Of a stretch of DNA of 8,242 bases, positions 1 to 7,207 are shown in pieces. The translations under genes and the position numbers were made by a program. Source of the stretch: Pseudomonadota bacterium (GTDB lineage Bacteria > Pseudomonadota > Gammaproteobacteria > Burkholderiales > Burkholderiaceae_D); assembly GCA_018241865.1 (NCBI GenBank), contig JAFECY010000023.1:1-8242 (forward strand), written 5' to 3'. Each line of letters opens with the position of its first letter. Within the stretch, counting starts at the first letter, position 1. Under the pieces are notes generated by a model that worked only from the letters and a program-made list of their open reading frames with translations, did not search any database and was not told the DNA's origin.

Positions 1-1254
1 AACGAGCTGGTCAAGCTGGTCAACAAAGTCATCATGGATGCTTACCGGCAAGGCGTGTCAGACATCCACATCGAACCGCGCCCCGGCAAGGAAAAAACGC
101 AAATCCGCTTCCGCAAGGATGGCTCGCTCGAAAACTATATCGAAATCCCGGCCAGTTACCGCAACGCCATCTCGGCACGGATTAAGATCATGTGCGATCT
201 CGATATTTCCGAGCGTCGCAAACCGCAGGACGGCAAAATCAAGTTCAAGAAATTCGGCCCGCTCGACATCGAACTGCGCGTCGCTACGATCCCATCGGCT
301 GGCGGCGTCGAAGATATTGTCATGCGTATCTTGGCTGCCGGCGAGCCGATCCCGCTCGATAAACTCGGCGTTCTGCCGCACAACTTGGCGCGCCTGAAAA
401 ATGCCGTCAGCAAACCTTACGGCTTGTTTTTCGTCTGCGGCCCGACCGGCTCCGGCAAGACCACCACCCTGCACTCGGTGCTGAATTTTCTCAACACGCC
501 CGACACCAAAATCTGGACTGCCGAAGATCCGGTCGAGATCACGCAAAAAGGTTTGCGCCAAGTGCAGGTCAACAAGAAATCCGGCCTTGATTTCGCCACC
601 GCCATGCGTGCCTTCCTGCGCGCTGACCCCGACGTGATTATGGTCGGCGAGATGCGCGACAAGGAAACCGTGTCGATGGGCATTGAAGCATCGCTGACCG
701 GTCACTTGGTGTTCTCCACTCTGCATACTAACAGCGCGCCGGAATCCATCGTCCGCCTGCTCGACATGGGCATGGATCCGTTCAACTTTGCCGACGCCCT
801 GCTCGGCATTCTGGCGCAGCGTCTGACCAAGCGCCTGTGCGGCAAATGCAAGATGGCTTACAACCCCGGGCCGGAAGAACTGCAACAATTGCTGAAAGAA
901 TATTGCGAGGAATTACTCAACACCGAAAATTTCCGCAAGGATCCGAAAGCTGCGTATGAAGCGGTATTCGCCACGTGGAAAAAGAACTACGCCAATGAAC
1001 AGGGGCAATTCACGCTGTATAAGGCAGTCGGCTGCGCCGAATGCTCGGGCGGCTACAAGGGCCGGGTCGGCCTGCACGAGCTGATGGTTGGCACCGACCG
1101 CGCCAAAAAGCTGCTACAGGAGCACGCACGCGTAGCCGAACTGCTGGCGACGGCGCTGGATGATGGCATGATAACGCTGAAGATGGATGGCATCGAAAAA
1201 ACCTTGTCTGGCATCACCGACATCAAACAGGTGCGCGCGGTCTGCATCAAGTAG
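1..1254 (+). CDS. GspE/PilB-family secretion or type IV pilus assembly ATPase, C-terminal part (5' end outside window)
   Basis: The reading frame is open from base 1, so the true start lies upstream and only the last 417 residues are visible; the ATG at 34 is internal. Numbered from base 1, it shows the family's four nucleotide motifs in order: Walker A GPTGSGKT (147-154, Lys153), Asp box AEDPVE (around 174-179), a Walker B ending in Glu217 (VIMVGE), and the His box GHLVFSTLHT (His235, His242). Two CxxC pairs (Cys280/Cys283 and Cys345/Cys348) form the tetracysteine zinc site typical of GspE and PilB and generally absent from TadA/CpaF ATPases. The closing segment (GMITLKMDGI...GITDIKQV) is standard for PilB/GspE. 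The family forms cytoplasmic hexamers that power pilus or pseudopilus assembly at the inner membrane. The visible part cannot separate type II secretion from type IV pilus use; the missing N-terminal domain would help. The gene ends 24 nt before the cyclase, so the two may share a transcript. Confidence 0.93.
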   Translation, partial: NELVKLVNKVIMDAYRQGVSDIHIEPRPGKEKTQIRFRKDGSLENYIEIPASYRNAISARIKIMCDLDISERRKPQDGKIKFKKFGPLDIELRVATIPSAGGVEDIVMRILAAGEPIPLDKLGVLPHNLARLKNAVSKPYGLFFVCGPTGSGKTTTLHSVLNFLNTPDTKIWTAEDPVEITQKGLRQVQVNKKSGLDFATAMRAFLRADPDVIMVGEMRDKETVSMGIEASLTGHLVFSTLHTNSAPESIVRLLDMGMDPFNFADALLGILAQRLTKRLCGKCKMAYNPGPEELQQLLKEYCEELLNTENFRKDPKAAYEAVFATWKKNYANEQGQFTLYKAVGCAECSGGYKGRVGLHELMVGTDRAKKLLQEHARVAELLATALDDGMITLKMDGIEKTLSGITDIKQVRAVCIK

Positions 1255-1278
1255 CCCCAATCCAACAAACAATACGTC

Positions 1279-3375
1279 ATGTTCCGCAAACTCGCCATCA
1301 GGCTGCATCTCACCATCAGCCTGATTTTTATTTTGTTGACGCTGCCAGTCATGCTCACGTTTGTCGTGGTCAGCTATCAGGCCAACCTGCGCCTAAGTAC
1401 CGACCATTCCAAAAAATTCATTCAAAAATCGCTGACCGATACGGTCATCGCCGCTACTCGTATCTTCGATCCGATGCTGACCACGGTACGCACGGCAGCA
1501 ACCCTGATGCGCGACCAGCCGGATTACTTCCGCCGCGAATCCTCCGCCGATTACCTGAGTGAAATCGTGCTGCTGAACGAAGCGGTATATTCCGCCTATG
1601 CCAGCTTCGATGACGGCTCTTTCCGCCAGGTTCGCCGCGAAGTCGCCGGCTTTCGCATTTTCGGCGAACCATCGCCGCCTGGTACGCAGTTCGTCAGCCG
1701 CTACCTCGATACCAAGAAAAACGCGCAGTCGGTCGATAGCTACACCTTTCAATCGACATGGGGACACAAATTAGGCGAGCGCTCCGGTCCGTCCAACTAT
1801 GATCCTCGCGCTCGTGGTTTTTACAAAGATTCCGTCAGGCTGCAAGTCCCTAATATCTCCAATCCCTACCTGTTCGCCAGTTCCGGCGAGTTGGGTGTCA
1901 CCGTCAGTGCACCGGTCATCCGGGCGAAACAAACCATCGGTGTGGTGGCGGCGGACTTCACGCTCAAAACTTTGTCGCAGTATCTATCAGACAATCGGGT
2001 GTCGCCCAACAGCCTCACCATCATCGCTGACGAAGCCGGCGGCGTGGTGGCGCATCCCGATTTCAACCAAGTTCTAACACGCAAGAACGACGAACTGGTG
2101 CAGAACCGACTCGACCGCCTGCCCGATCCGCGTATTTCCGCCGCGCTGACCGAACGCCTGCGCACGCACCAAGATCGCTTCCGCTTCCGCGCCGGGCCAG
2201 ACCAGACAGAGTATCTCGGCATCTTCTCGCCCTTTCCACGCGATTTTCGGAAAGGTTGGGAGCTGCTCATTATTGCGCCGACCGACGATTTCATCGGCGA
2301 CATCAAACGCACCAACCGCGCCTTGGTGATCTTTGGTTTGGTTGCATTATTGCTGCAAATGTATTTGATCCATCGCCTGTCACGCGCACTATCGCGGCCG
2401 ATCGAACAACTGGCGGACGAAGTGACATACATCCGCGAATTCCAATTCGAGAAAATCCGCCCGGTGCAATCGCGGGTAAAAGAAATCAAAAGCTTAGCCG
2501 ACGCCGTCGGATTACTCGGTCGCAGCCTGACATCGTTCACATCTTATGTACCGAAAGGCTTGGTGCAGCAACTAGTCAAGTCTGGGCATGGCACCAATCT
2601 GGGTGTGCAAAGTCGTTATCTGACCATGTTCTTCACCGACATCGAGAAATTTTCCACCTTGTCGGAAGTTGAACCTTCGCAGCAACTGCTCACGCGCGTC
2701 TCGGAATATTTTTCGACCATCACCCAAGCAATCGAGCGTGAACAAGGTACCGTTGACAAATTCATCGGCGACGCCGTCATGGCCTTTTGGGGCGCCCCCA
2801 GCACCTTGGACGATCATGCCTATCACGCCTGCGTCGCGGCGATTCGCGCCCAGCGCGGCATGGCGTTAAAAAACCGAGAGTGGGCGGCGCGCAACTTGGC
2901 ACCGCTGAAAGTGCGGTTCGGCATTCATGCCGACGCCGCCTTGGTCGGCAACATCGGCTCGCCAGAGCGCATCAGTTATACCGTCATGGGCGATGGCGTC
3001 AATGTCGCCTCGCGGCTGGAAGGCATCAATAAGGAAATGGGCACCTGGATCTGCGTCAGCCACAACGTCTATCGCGAAGCCGGCGAACGACTGTGGCTGC
3101 GTCCGATCGACAGCGTCACCGTCAATGGTCGCAAAGGTGCGATCCTGATCTATGAATTACTCGGCATCCGCGACGCAGGAGAAGAACTGAGCGCCAGCCA
3201 AACCGATATCGAATTGTGCGACATGACGATCAAGGCCTACGAACACTACGCAGCAGGCCGATTCGATGCCGCGACCGATGCCTATCGCGCCATCTTGGCA
3301 CGTTTTCCGACTGACAAGGTGGCGCAGCGCATGCTGGACAAATGTCTGTCGCCCACCGCTCCCAAATCCGCATGA
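1279..3375 (+). CDS. Membrane-bound class III adenylate cyclase with Cache sensor, HAMP linker and C-terminal TPR-like tail
   Basis: The 698-residue protein is predicted to make cAMP from ATP in response to a periplasmic signal. Membrane segments lie at about 11-33 and 348-364. Between them is a double-Cache-like domain with YDPRARGFY at 174-182, Tyr197 and Asp226, resembling amino-acid-binding Cache domains. A HAMP-like linker (about 365-415) leads to the catalytic domain (about 447-625). There the metal-binding Asp454 (FFTDIEKFS) and Asp498 (FIGDAVMAF), the adenine-site Lys494, Thr568 (YTVMG), and the transition-state residues Asn575 and Arg579 (NVASR) are all present. Lys plus Thr at the purine-selecting positions indicates adenylate rather than guanylate cyclase, class IIIb style. 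One TPR-like helix pair follows (about 648-690). The ATG at 1279 precedes the first membrane helix but has no clear Shine-Dalgarno, so translation may depend on the upstream gene. The stop TGA (3373-3375) overlaps the next start as ATGA. The ligand is unknown; amino acids are an inference from motif and neighbours. Confidence 0.93.
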   Translation: MFRKLAIRLHLTISLIFILLTLPVMLTFVVVSYQANLRLSTDHSKKFIQKSLTDTVIAATRIFDPMLTTVRTAATLMRDQPDYFRRESSADYLSEIVLLNEAVYSAYASFDDGSFRQVRREVAGFRIFGEPSPPGTQFVSRYLDTKKNAQSVDSYTFQSTWGHKLGERSGPSNYDPRARGFYKDSVRLQVPNISNPYLFASSGELGVTVSAPVIRAKQTIGVVAADFTLKTLSQYLSDNRVSPNSLTIIADEAGGVVAHPDFNQVLTRKNDELVQNRLDRLPDPRISAALTERLRTHQDRFRFRAGPDQTEYLGIFSPFPRDFRKGWELLIIAPTDDFIGDIKRTNRALVIFGLVALLLQMYLIHRLSRALSRPIEQLADEVTYIREFQFEKIRPVQSRVKEIKSLADAVGLLGRSLTSFTSYVPKGLVQQLVKSGHGTNLGVQSRYLTMFFTDIEKFSTLSEVEPSQQLLTRVSEYFSTITQAIEREQGTVDKFIGDAVMAFWGAPSTLDDHAYHACVAAIRAQRGMALKNREWAARNLAPLKVRFGIHADAALVGNIGSPERISYTVMGDGVNVASRLEGINKEMGTWICVSHNVYREAGERLWLRPIDSVTVNGRKGAILIYELLGIRDAGEELSASQTDIELCDMTIKAYEHYAAGRFDAATDAYRAILARFPTDKVAQRMLDKCLSPTAPKSA

Positions 3376-4199
3376 AGAACAACACGTTACGCTCCCACCT
3401 TTGGCACTGCCTCTGTACTTTATTCGTTGCGAGCTTGCTGACTCAGCCAGTTCCAGTTTCAGCGCGTGACATTGCGGCGATTCGCGCCAGCGGCAAGTTA
3501 GTCGTGGCGGTGCCGGACGTACGTACCCCACCTTTCTTTTTCGAGGACCAAGGGGAATTGAAGGGGCTGGATATCGATCTGGCGAAATCGGTGGCCGAAT
3601 CGCTAGGCGTCAAACCGGTATTCAACCGCGAAGCCAAGTCTTTCAACGGTGCCGTGCAACTGATTGCCAGCGACCATGCCGACATGGCAGCAGCTAAGCT
3701 CAGCCGCACCCTACCGCGCGCGCAAACCGTGTTATTCACCGATCCCTACATCGTGCTACCGCATGCTCTATTAGTAAATCGCCTGCGTTTCGCCGAACTC
3801 GCACGCGGCCGTCCGGTCGCGCAAGTGTTACAGCAATTCAGCGGCACGATAGGCGTGATCGCCAAGTCGGCATTTGTCGATTTCGCCCACACCAATTTCC
3901 CATTGGCGAAAATCGTCGAATTCGATAACTGGGATGCGGCAGTCGATGCCGTTTCGGCCGGCAAAATCACTGCCGCTTATCGCGACGCCTTTGAAATCAA
4001 ACGCATCTTCAAAGTCAGGCCGGATCTGGTTTTGACCGTCCGTTCAGTCATCATCGAGGACATCACCGATACCATCGGCATTGCGGTCGGCGCCAACAGT
4101 TTTCATCTGCACGCGTACTTGAATTTGTTTCTGAGTCAGAAAAATATCAAGTATTCTTCCGATCAGATTCTCAGCCGTTACGAAAAATTCCTCCAATAG
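3372..4199 (+). CDS. Periplasmic family 3 solute-binding protein (polar amino-acid type)
   Basis: The protein has 275 residues. The start at 3372 is chosen over an in-frame ATG at 3342 because it gives a clean Sec signal peptide (basic MKNNTLR, hydrophobic core, VSA cleavage site after Ala31) and an ATGA overlap with the cyclase stop. The mature part of about 244 residues has the usual length and layout of SBP_bac_3: opening IRASGKLVVAV, then GLDIDLAKSVAESLG, then KLSRTLPRAQTVLFTDPY. Arg116 in this last motif aligns with the family arginine that grips the amino-acid carboxylate (Arg77 of LAO-binding protein, from memory). Asp205 in AAYRDAFEIKR matches the residue that binds the alpha-amino group (LAO Asp161). 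Both key residues are present, so an amino-acid ligand is likely, probably polar or acidic. Such proteins normally serve ABC importers, but no permease or ATPase is adjacent; a DAACS-type transporter starts 7 nt downstream. A sensory role with the cyclase is an alternative. Confidence 0.92.
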   Translation: MKNNTLRSHLWHCLCTLFVASLLTQPVPVSARDIAAIRASGKLVVAVPDVRTPPFFFEDQGELKGLDIDLAKSVAESLGVKPVFNREAKSFNGAVQLIASDHADMAAAKLSRTLPRAQTVLFTDPYIVLPHALLVNRLRFAELARGRPVAQVLQQFSGTIGVIAKSAFVDFAHTNFPLAKIVEFDNWDAAVDAVSAGKITAAYRDAFEIKRIFKVRPDLVLTVRSVIIEDITDTIGIAVGANSFHLHAYLNLFLSQKNIKYSSDQILSRYEKFLQ

Positions 4200-4206
4200 G
4201 CCGGCC

Positions 4207-5511
4207 ATGCGCTTTCTAAAAAAACTGGCGACCAGTCCTCTCACCATCATCGGCGCAATCTTGGCCGGTGCGCTGCTCGGCCTCTACGCACCGGCGTTGG
4301 CCAAAAACCTAAAATTCATCGGCGATATCTACATCGACCTGTTGAAGATGATTATCTTGCCCTTTTTGGTGTCGGCAGTCATCGTCAGCATCAATCGCTT
4401 GGCGCGCGACCCGTCGGCCTCCCGCTATCTCGGCCGGATCGCACTTTGCTTAATCGGCGGCATGGCACTGGCCGGCTTCGTCGGCGTGGTGTACATGTAC
4501 CTCGCACAGCCTGGCAGCCATCTCGACCAGAGCGCGCTGCACGCTTTTGGTCGCTTAGTGCAAGCCGATGCATCCGGCGTCGAAACCAGCATCCGTTTGT
4601 TCGCCCCCACCGATTCGAGCAACCAGAACAACATGGCTTCCGGTTTGTTGATGCGACTGATTCCAGACAATATTTTCCACGCCCTGTCCTTCGGCGACAC
4701 ATTGAAAACCCTGTTCTTCGCCCTGATGTTCGGCTTTGCCTTGGCAACCGCCCCCAAAGAAAAATCCATCAACTTCATCGAATGTTGCGAAACAGTGTTC
4801 CGCGCCTGCCAGCGTTTGACCACTTGGTTACTGTATTTTTTACCAATCGCCTCGTTCGCGCTGGCGGCAGATCAGATCGCCGGAACGGGCTTGGAACCGC
4901 TCAAGGTGATGGTGCATTTCATCATCGCTTTCACCGTCGTCACCGCGCTCCTGCTCGGTGTTTGCCTACTTATTCTGTATCGCAAATCGAACCAAACTTT
5001 CATGAGCGTGCTACGCGCGCAGGAAGGCCCATTTTTCATCGCCGTCGCCACTCGTAACAGCGCCGCCTGCATGCCGGCGATGATGACTTCGCTGGTGGAT
5101 CGGCTCGGCTTCAGCAAGAGCGTCACCGAGCTGCTGGTGCCGCTCGGCACTGCCCTATTTCGCGTCGGCCCCACGCTCTACTACTGCATGGCCGCCATCT
5201 TCATCGCCCAACTTTACGGACGCGAATTGTCGATGGGCGATTACGGCATCGTCCTACTGGCCTCGATGATCGCCGGGTTTTCTTCGACCGGCATGAATGG
5301 CATCGTCACCATTTCGCAAACCACCATCGTCTGTTCGTTGCTCGGCCTGCCGTTCGAGGCGGCCTTCGTGCTGTTCGTTGCAGTCGAACCGATCTGCGAC
5401 ACCCTGCGCACCGTCCTGCTGGTGTTTTCCATCAACGCCCTGACCGCGCTGATCGCGCCATTGGAAAATGAAACGGCAGACACTTCTCTGCCGCAAGCGA
5501 GCACAGCATGA
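4207..5511 (+). CDS. DAACS/SDF-family (glutamate/dicarboxylate symporter-like) transporter with altered cation-site motifs
   Basis: The 434-residue, highly hydrophobic inner-membrane protein has the normal length for the sodium:dicarboxylate symporter family. Near the N-terminus it carries IDLLKMIILPFLVSAVIVSI, a family signature. The first re-entrant hairpin reads ATRNSAACMP (281-290), matching the serine-rich hairpin and its arginine in GltPh. The substrate-site residues of the last helix are kept: Asp398, Arg401 and Thr402 in CDTLRT, matching GltPh Asp394, Arg397 and Thr398. However, the helix 7 NMDGT motif is FRVGP (318-322), and the helix 8 sodium ligands corresponding to GltPh Asn401 and Asp405 are Leu405 and Ile409. 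GltPh numbering is from memory. An acidic amino acid or related anion is a reasonable substrate guess, but sodium coupling is doubtful. The gene starts 7 nt after the binding-protein stop with only a weak ribosome site, and its stop overlaps the racemase start (ATGA). Confidence 0.91.
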   Translation: MRFLKKLATSPLTIIGAILAGALLGLYAPALAKNLKFIGDIYIDLLKMIILPFLVSAVIVSINRLARDPSASRYLGRIALCLIGGMALAGFVGVVYMYLAQPGSHLDQSALHAFGRLVQADASGVETSIRLFAPTDSSNQNNMASGLLMRLIPDNIFHALSFGDTLKTLFFALMFGFALATAPKEKSINFIECCETVFRACQRLTTWLLYFLPIASFALAADQIAGTGLEPLKVMVHFIIAFTVVTALLLGVCLLILYRKSNQTFMSVLRAQEGPFFIAVATRNSAACMPAMMTSLVDRLGFSKSVTELLVPLGTALFRVGPTLYYCMAAIFIAQLYGRELSMGDYGIVLLASMIAGFSSTGMNGIVTISQTTIVCSLLGLPFEAAFVLFVAVEPICDTLRTVLLVFSINALTALIAPLENETADTSLPQASTA

Positions 5512-6236
5512 CGACGCGCCCCGAACAAGCGCCACTACTCGGCATACTCGGCGGTATGGGACCGCTGGCGACAGTCGATTTTCTCGGCAAGCTGACCCGC
5601 TCGTTACCAGTCACCTGCGACCAGCAACACCTGCCTTGGATCACGCTCAGCCAACCCGGCATGCCGGATCGCAGTCAATCGATTCAGAATGGCAGCGACG
5701 CGCCGCTTCCCTATCTGCGTCAGGGTGTCGCTTGGCTGGCGGAGCAGAATGTCAGCCTGATCTGCATCCCTTGCAGCACCAGTCATTTTTGGTTCGACCA
5801 AATGCAGGAAGCCAGCACCACTCCCATTCTGCACATTGCGGATGCAACCATCGAAGAGCTCCGGCGCGACACAACGCGACAAACCGGACCAATCGCAGTG
5901 CTAGCCACACGCGGCACCATCAAATCGGGCATCTATCGGGATCGTCTGTTGCAGGCGCAGTGCGCACCAGAGGAATTGAGCGAAGCGGATCAGACAGCGG
6001 TCGATGACATCATTCGTGCTGTAAAAACCGGCCATCTCGCAGACGCCCGACTCAACATGCACGCGTTACAGACACGGCTAACGCAACGCGGCATCGGCAC
6101 GGTCATCCTCGGCTGCACCGAATTGCCACTCGCTCACGACGCTGCCAACGCGCCACTGGTAGGTATCGACGTCACTCTCGCACTAGCGCGCACTGTCTTG
6201 CGTCGGCTCGGCTACACACCGCGCGAAACCGACTAA
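5508..6236 (+). CDS. Aspartate/glutamate racemase family protein
   Basis: This 242-residue cytoplasmic enzyme belongs to the PLP-independent Asp/Glu racemase family. These enzymes invert the alpha-carbon of acidic and sometimes other amino acids using two cysteines as acid-base pair. The N-terminus carries the diagnostic GILGGMGPLAT (12-22). The first catalytic cysteine is Cys89 in IPCSTSH, where the usual form is PCNTAH. The second is Cys203 in ILGCTELPL. Length and motif spacing are normal, so an active enzyme is likely. Whether it prefers aspartate, glutamate or a broader set (as E. coli YgeA does) cannot be told from the sequence. The ATG start overlaps the transporter stop in an ATGA, which suggests translational coupling and a shared pathway: convert an imported D-amino acid to the L form, or the reverse. 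It is the last gene before the terminator at 6249. Confidence 0.93.
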   Translation: MTTRPEQAPLLGILGGMGPLATVDFLGKLTRSLPVTCDQQHLPWITLSQPGMPDRSQSIQNGSDAPLPYLRQGVAWLAEQNVSLICIPCSTSHFWFDQMQEASTTPILHIADATIEELRRDTTRQTGPIAVLATRGTIKSGIYRDRLLQAQCAPEELSEADQTAVDDIIRAVKTGHLADARLNMHALQTRLTQRGIGTVILGCTELPLAHDAANAPLVGIDVTLALARTVLRRLGYTPRETD

Positions 6237-6248
6237 CCGGCTAAAACG

Positions 6249-6280
6249 AAAACAGCGCATCAAGATGCGCTGTTTTTTGT
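6249..6280. terminator. Intrinsic terminator, probably bidirectional
   Basis: AACAGCGCAT (6251-6260) and ATGCGCTGTT (6265-6274) are perfect inverted repeats around a CAAG loop, and two more A-T pairs extend the stem to 12 bp. On the plus strand a run of T residues follows (to 6280, one G interrupting). On the minus strand the A-rich flank at 6243-6250 gives a weaker T run. It sits 12 nt after the racemase stop and about 20 nt past the end of the convergent Sel1 gene, so it probably stops transcription from both sides. Confidence 0.9.
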
Positions 6281-6301
6281 TTTCACGTCCTGTTAACGCT
6301 C

Positions 6302-7207
6302 TTAACGTCCCTTTTCACGCCACTGCCGCGCTGTCTCCGGCGCTACCGGCTGACCGAGCAAGCCCTTGTCATACACCAGTGCCAAGCGACGCATGGCCGG
6401 CTTGTAGCCTGCATTGGCGGATTTCGTCAACCAAGTCATGGCCTGACCGTCATCTTGGCTCACGCCTTTGCCTTGTTCATACAGGCGCGACAAATTGAAT
6501 TGCGCCAAACCCAAACCTTGATCGGCCGCTTTGCGATACCACTCTGCCGCCGCGCTGTAATCTTGCGCCAGACCGCGCCCTTCGGCAGTCATAAAACCGA
6601 GATTGTTCTGCGCCAACGCATAATTTTGCTCCGCCGCTTTTCTGTACAAGGCCACGGCCATGGCATCATCCTTGGCCACGCCTTTGCCGCGCGCATGGAG
6701 ATAGCCCAGATTAGTTTGCCCGGCAGGTGAACCCTGATCGGCCGCCTTGCGATACCACTCCACCGCCTGCGCGAGATTCACCGGCACGCCACGACCATTC
6801 TCATACAGAGCGCCGATATTGCTTTGGGCTTGAGGAAAATTTTGATCGGCAGCCTTGCGATACCAGTTCATGGCTTGTGCATAATCCCTTTGCACACCCA
6901 GCCCTTCGTCATAAAAATATCCCACCGAAGTTTGCGCCGGCGCAAAACCTTGGGCGGCAGCCTGCCGGTACAGACGCAGCGCTTGGACGTAATCAACCGT
7001 CACGCCCTGTCCCTTTTCGTGCATCAAACCAAGGTAATTCTGCGCCCTAGCGACACCTCTCGCGGCATCGCCGGAAAATTCTTTGTAGGCCAAGGCATAT
7101 TCGCCGCGTTGATACGCCGCTCGACCCTGCTCGACATCAGCGTGCGCAGCCAGCGCCAACGCTCCTAGAACCGCCGTGACGATCGCCTTGCTGATACACC
7201 GTTTCAT
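6302..7207 (-). CDS. Secreted Sel1-repeat (TPR-like) protein
   Basis: The protein has 301 residues. It starts with a Sec signal peptide (MKRCISK, hydrophobic core, AHA cleavage after Ala23). A TPR-like segment (about 25-55, with AAYQRGEYALAYKEF) is followed by Sel1 repeats of exactly 36 residues beginning near 59, 95, 131, 167, 203 and 239, with a partial seventh at 275. Each follows the pattern LG.LY..G.GV..D...A..WYRKAA.QG...AQ.N. Sel1 repeats form alpha-solenoid surfaces for protein-protein contacts. In bacteria such proteins are often periplasmic adaptors or envelope-stress factors; no specific partner is evident here. The ATG at 7207 is supported by an AAAGGAAA ribosome site about 9 nt upstream. 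The gene is convergent with the racemase operon and divergent from the pilin gene, so it is probably its own transcription unit. It could be unrelated to either neighbour. Confidence 0.93.
   Translation of the reverse strand: MKRCISKAIVTAVLGALALAAHADVEQGRAAYQRGEYALAYKEFSGDAARGVARAQNYLGLMHEKGQGVTVDYVQALRLYRQAAAQGFAPAQTSVGYFYDEGLGVQRDYAQAMNWYRKAADQNFPQAQSNIGALYENGRGVPVNLAQAVEWYRKAADQGSPAGQTNLGYLHARGKGVAKDDAMAVALYRKAAEQNYALAQNNLGFMTAEGRGLAQDYSAAAEWYRKAADQGLGLAQFNLSRLYEQGKGVSQDDGQAMTWLTKSANAGYKPAMRRLALVYDKGLLGQPVAPETARQWREKGR
6520..6868 (-). repeat. 108-nt-periodic near-identical blocks within the Sel1 gene
   Basis: A 25-nt block beginning GATCGGCCGC on the plus strand occurs at 6520-6544 and again at 6736-6760 with one mismatch. 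A third, more diverged copy (three mismatches) is at 6844-6868. The offsets of 216 and 108 nt equal two and one Sel1 units of 36 codons. The intervening register at 6628 has diverged. The blocks encode the conserved WYRKAADQ segment and reflect in-frame duplication of repeat units. Confidence 0.8.

Noticed and set aside
58..888. Long minus-strand open frame (276 codons) opposite the ATPase gene
   Set aside because: It lies entirely antisense to a frame with unmistakable Walker A, Walker B and His-box motifs, and its translation shows no family resemblance.
1866..2540. Minus-strand open frame (224 codons) inside the cyclase gene
   Set aside because: Antisense to the Cache/HAMP coding sequence, Arg/Ser-rich shadow composition, no recognisable domain.
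3342..3371. Upstream ATG giving a 10-residue longer solute-binding protein
   Set aside because: It would place polar residues ahead of a good signal peptide; the ATG at 3372 overlaps the cyclase stop in the usual ATGA coupling.
3372..3470. Lipoprotein signal in the solute-binding protein (Cys13 or Cys15)
   Set aside because: Neither cysteine is preceded by a lipobox (L-A/S-G/A-C); the cysteines fall inside the hydrophobic core, and VSA after it is a normal signal peptidase I site.
4446..5057. Plus-strand open frame (203 codons) within the transporter gene
   Set aside because: Out-of-frame shadow, Arg/His-rich translation, no ribosome site or domain; the transporter frame is clearly real.
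3372..5511. An ABC amino-acid importer
   Set aside because: Only the binding protein fits; the next gene is a DAACS/SDF secondary transporter and there is no permease with an ABC EAA loop nor an ABC ATPase. The Walker A at the window start belongs to a GspE/PilB ATPase.
6520..6868. Regularly spaced repeats as a CRISPR array
   Set aside because: The 108-nt period is in frame with a Sel1-repeat protein, the units are coding, and there are no uniform short repeats or spacers.
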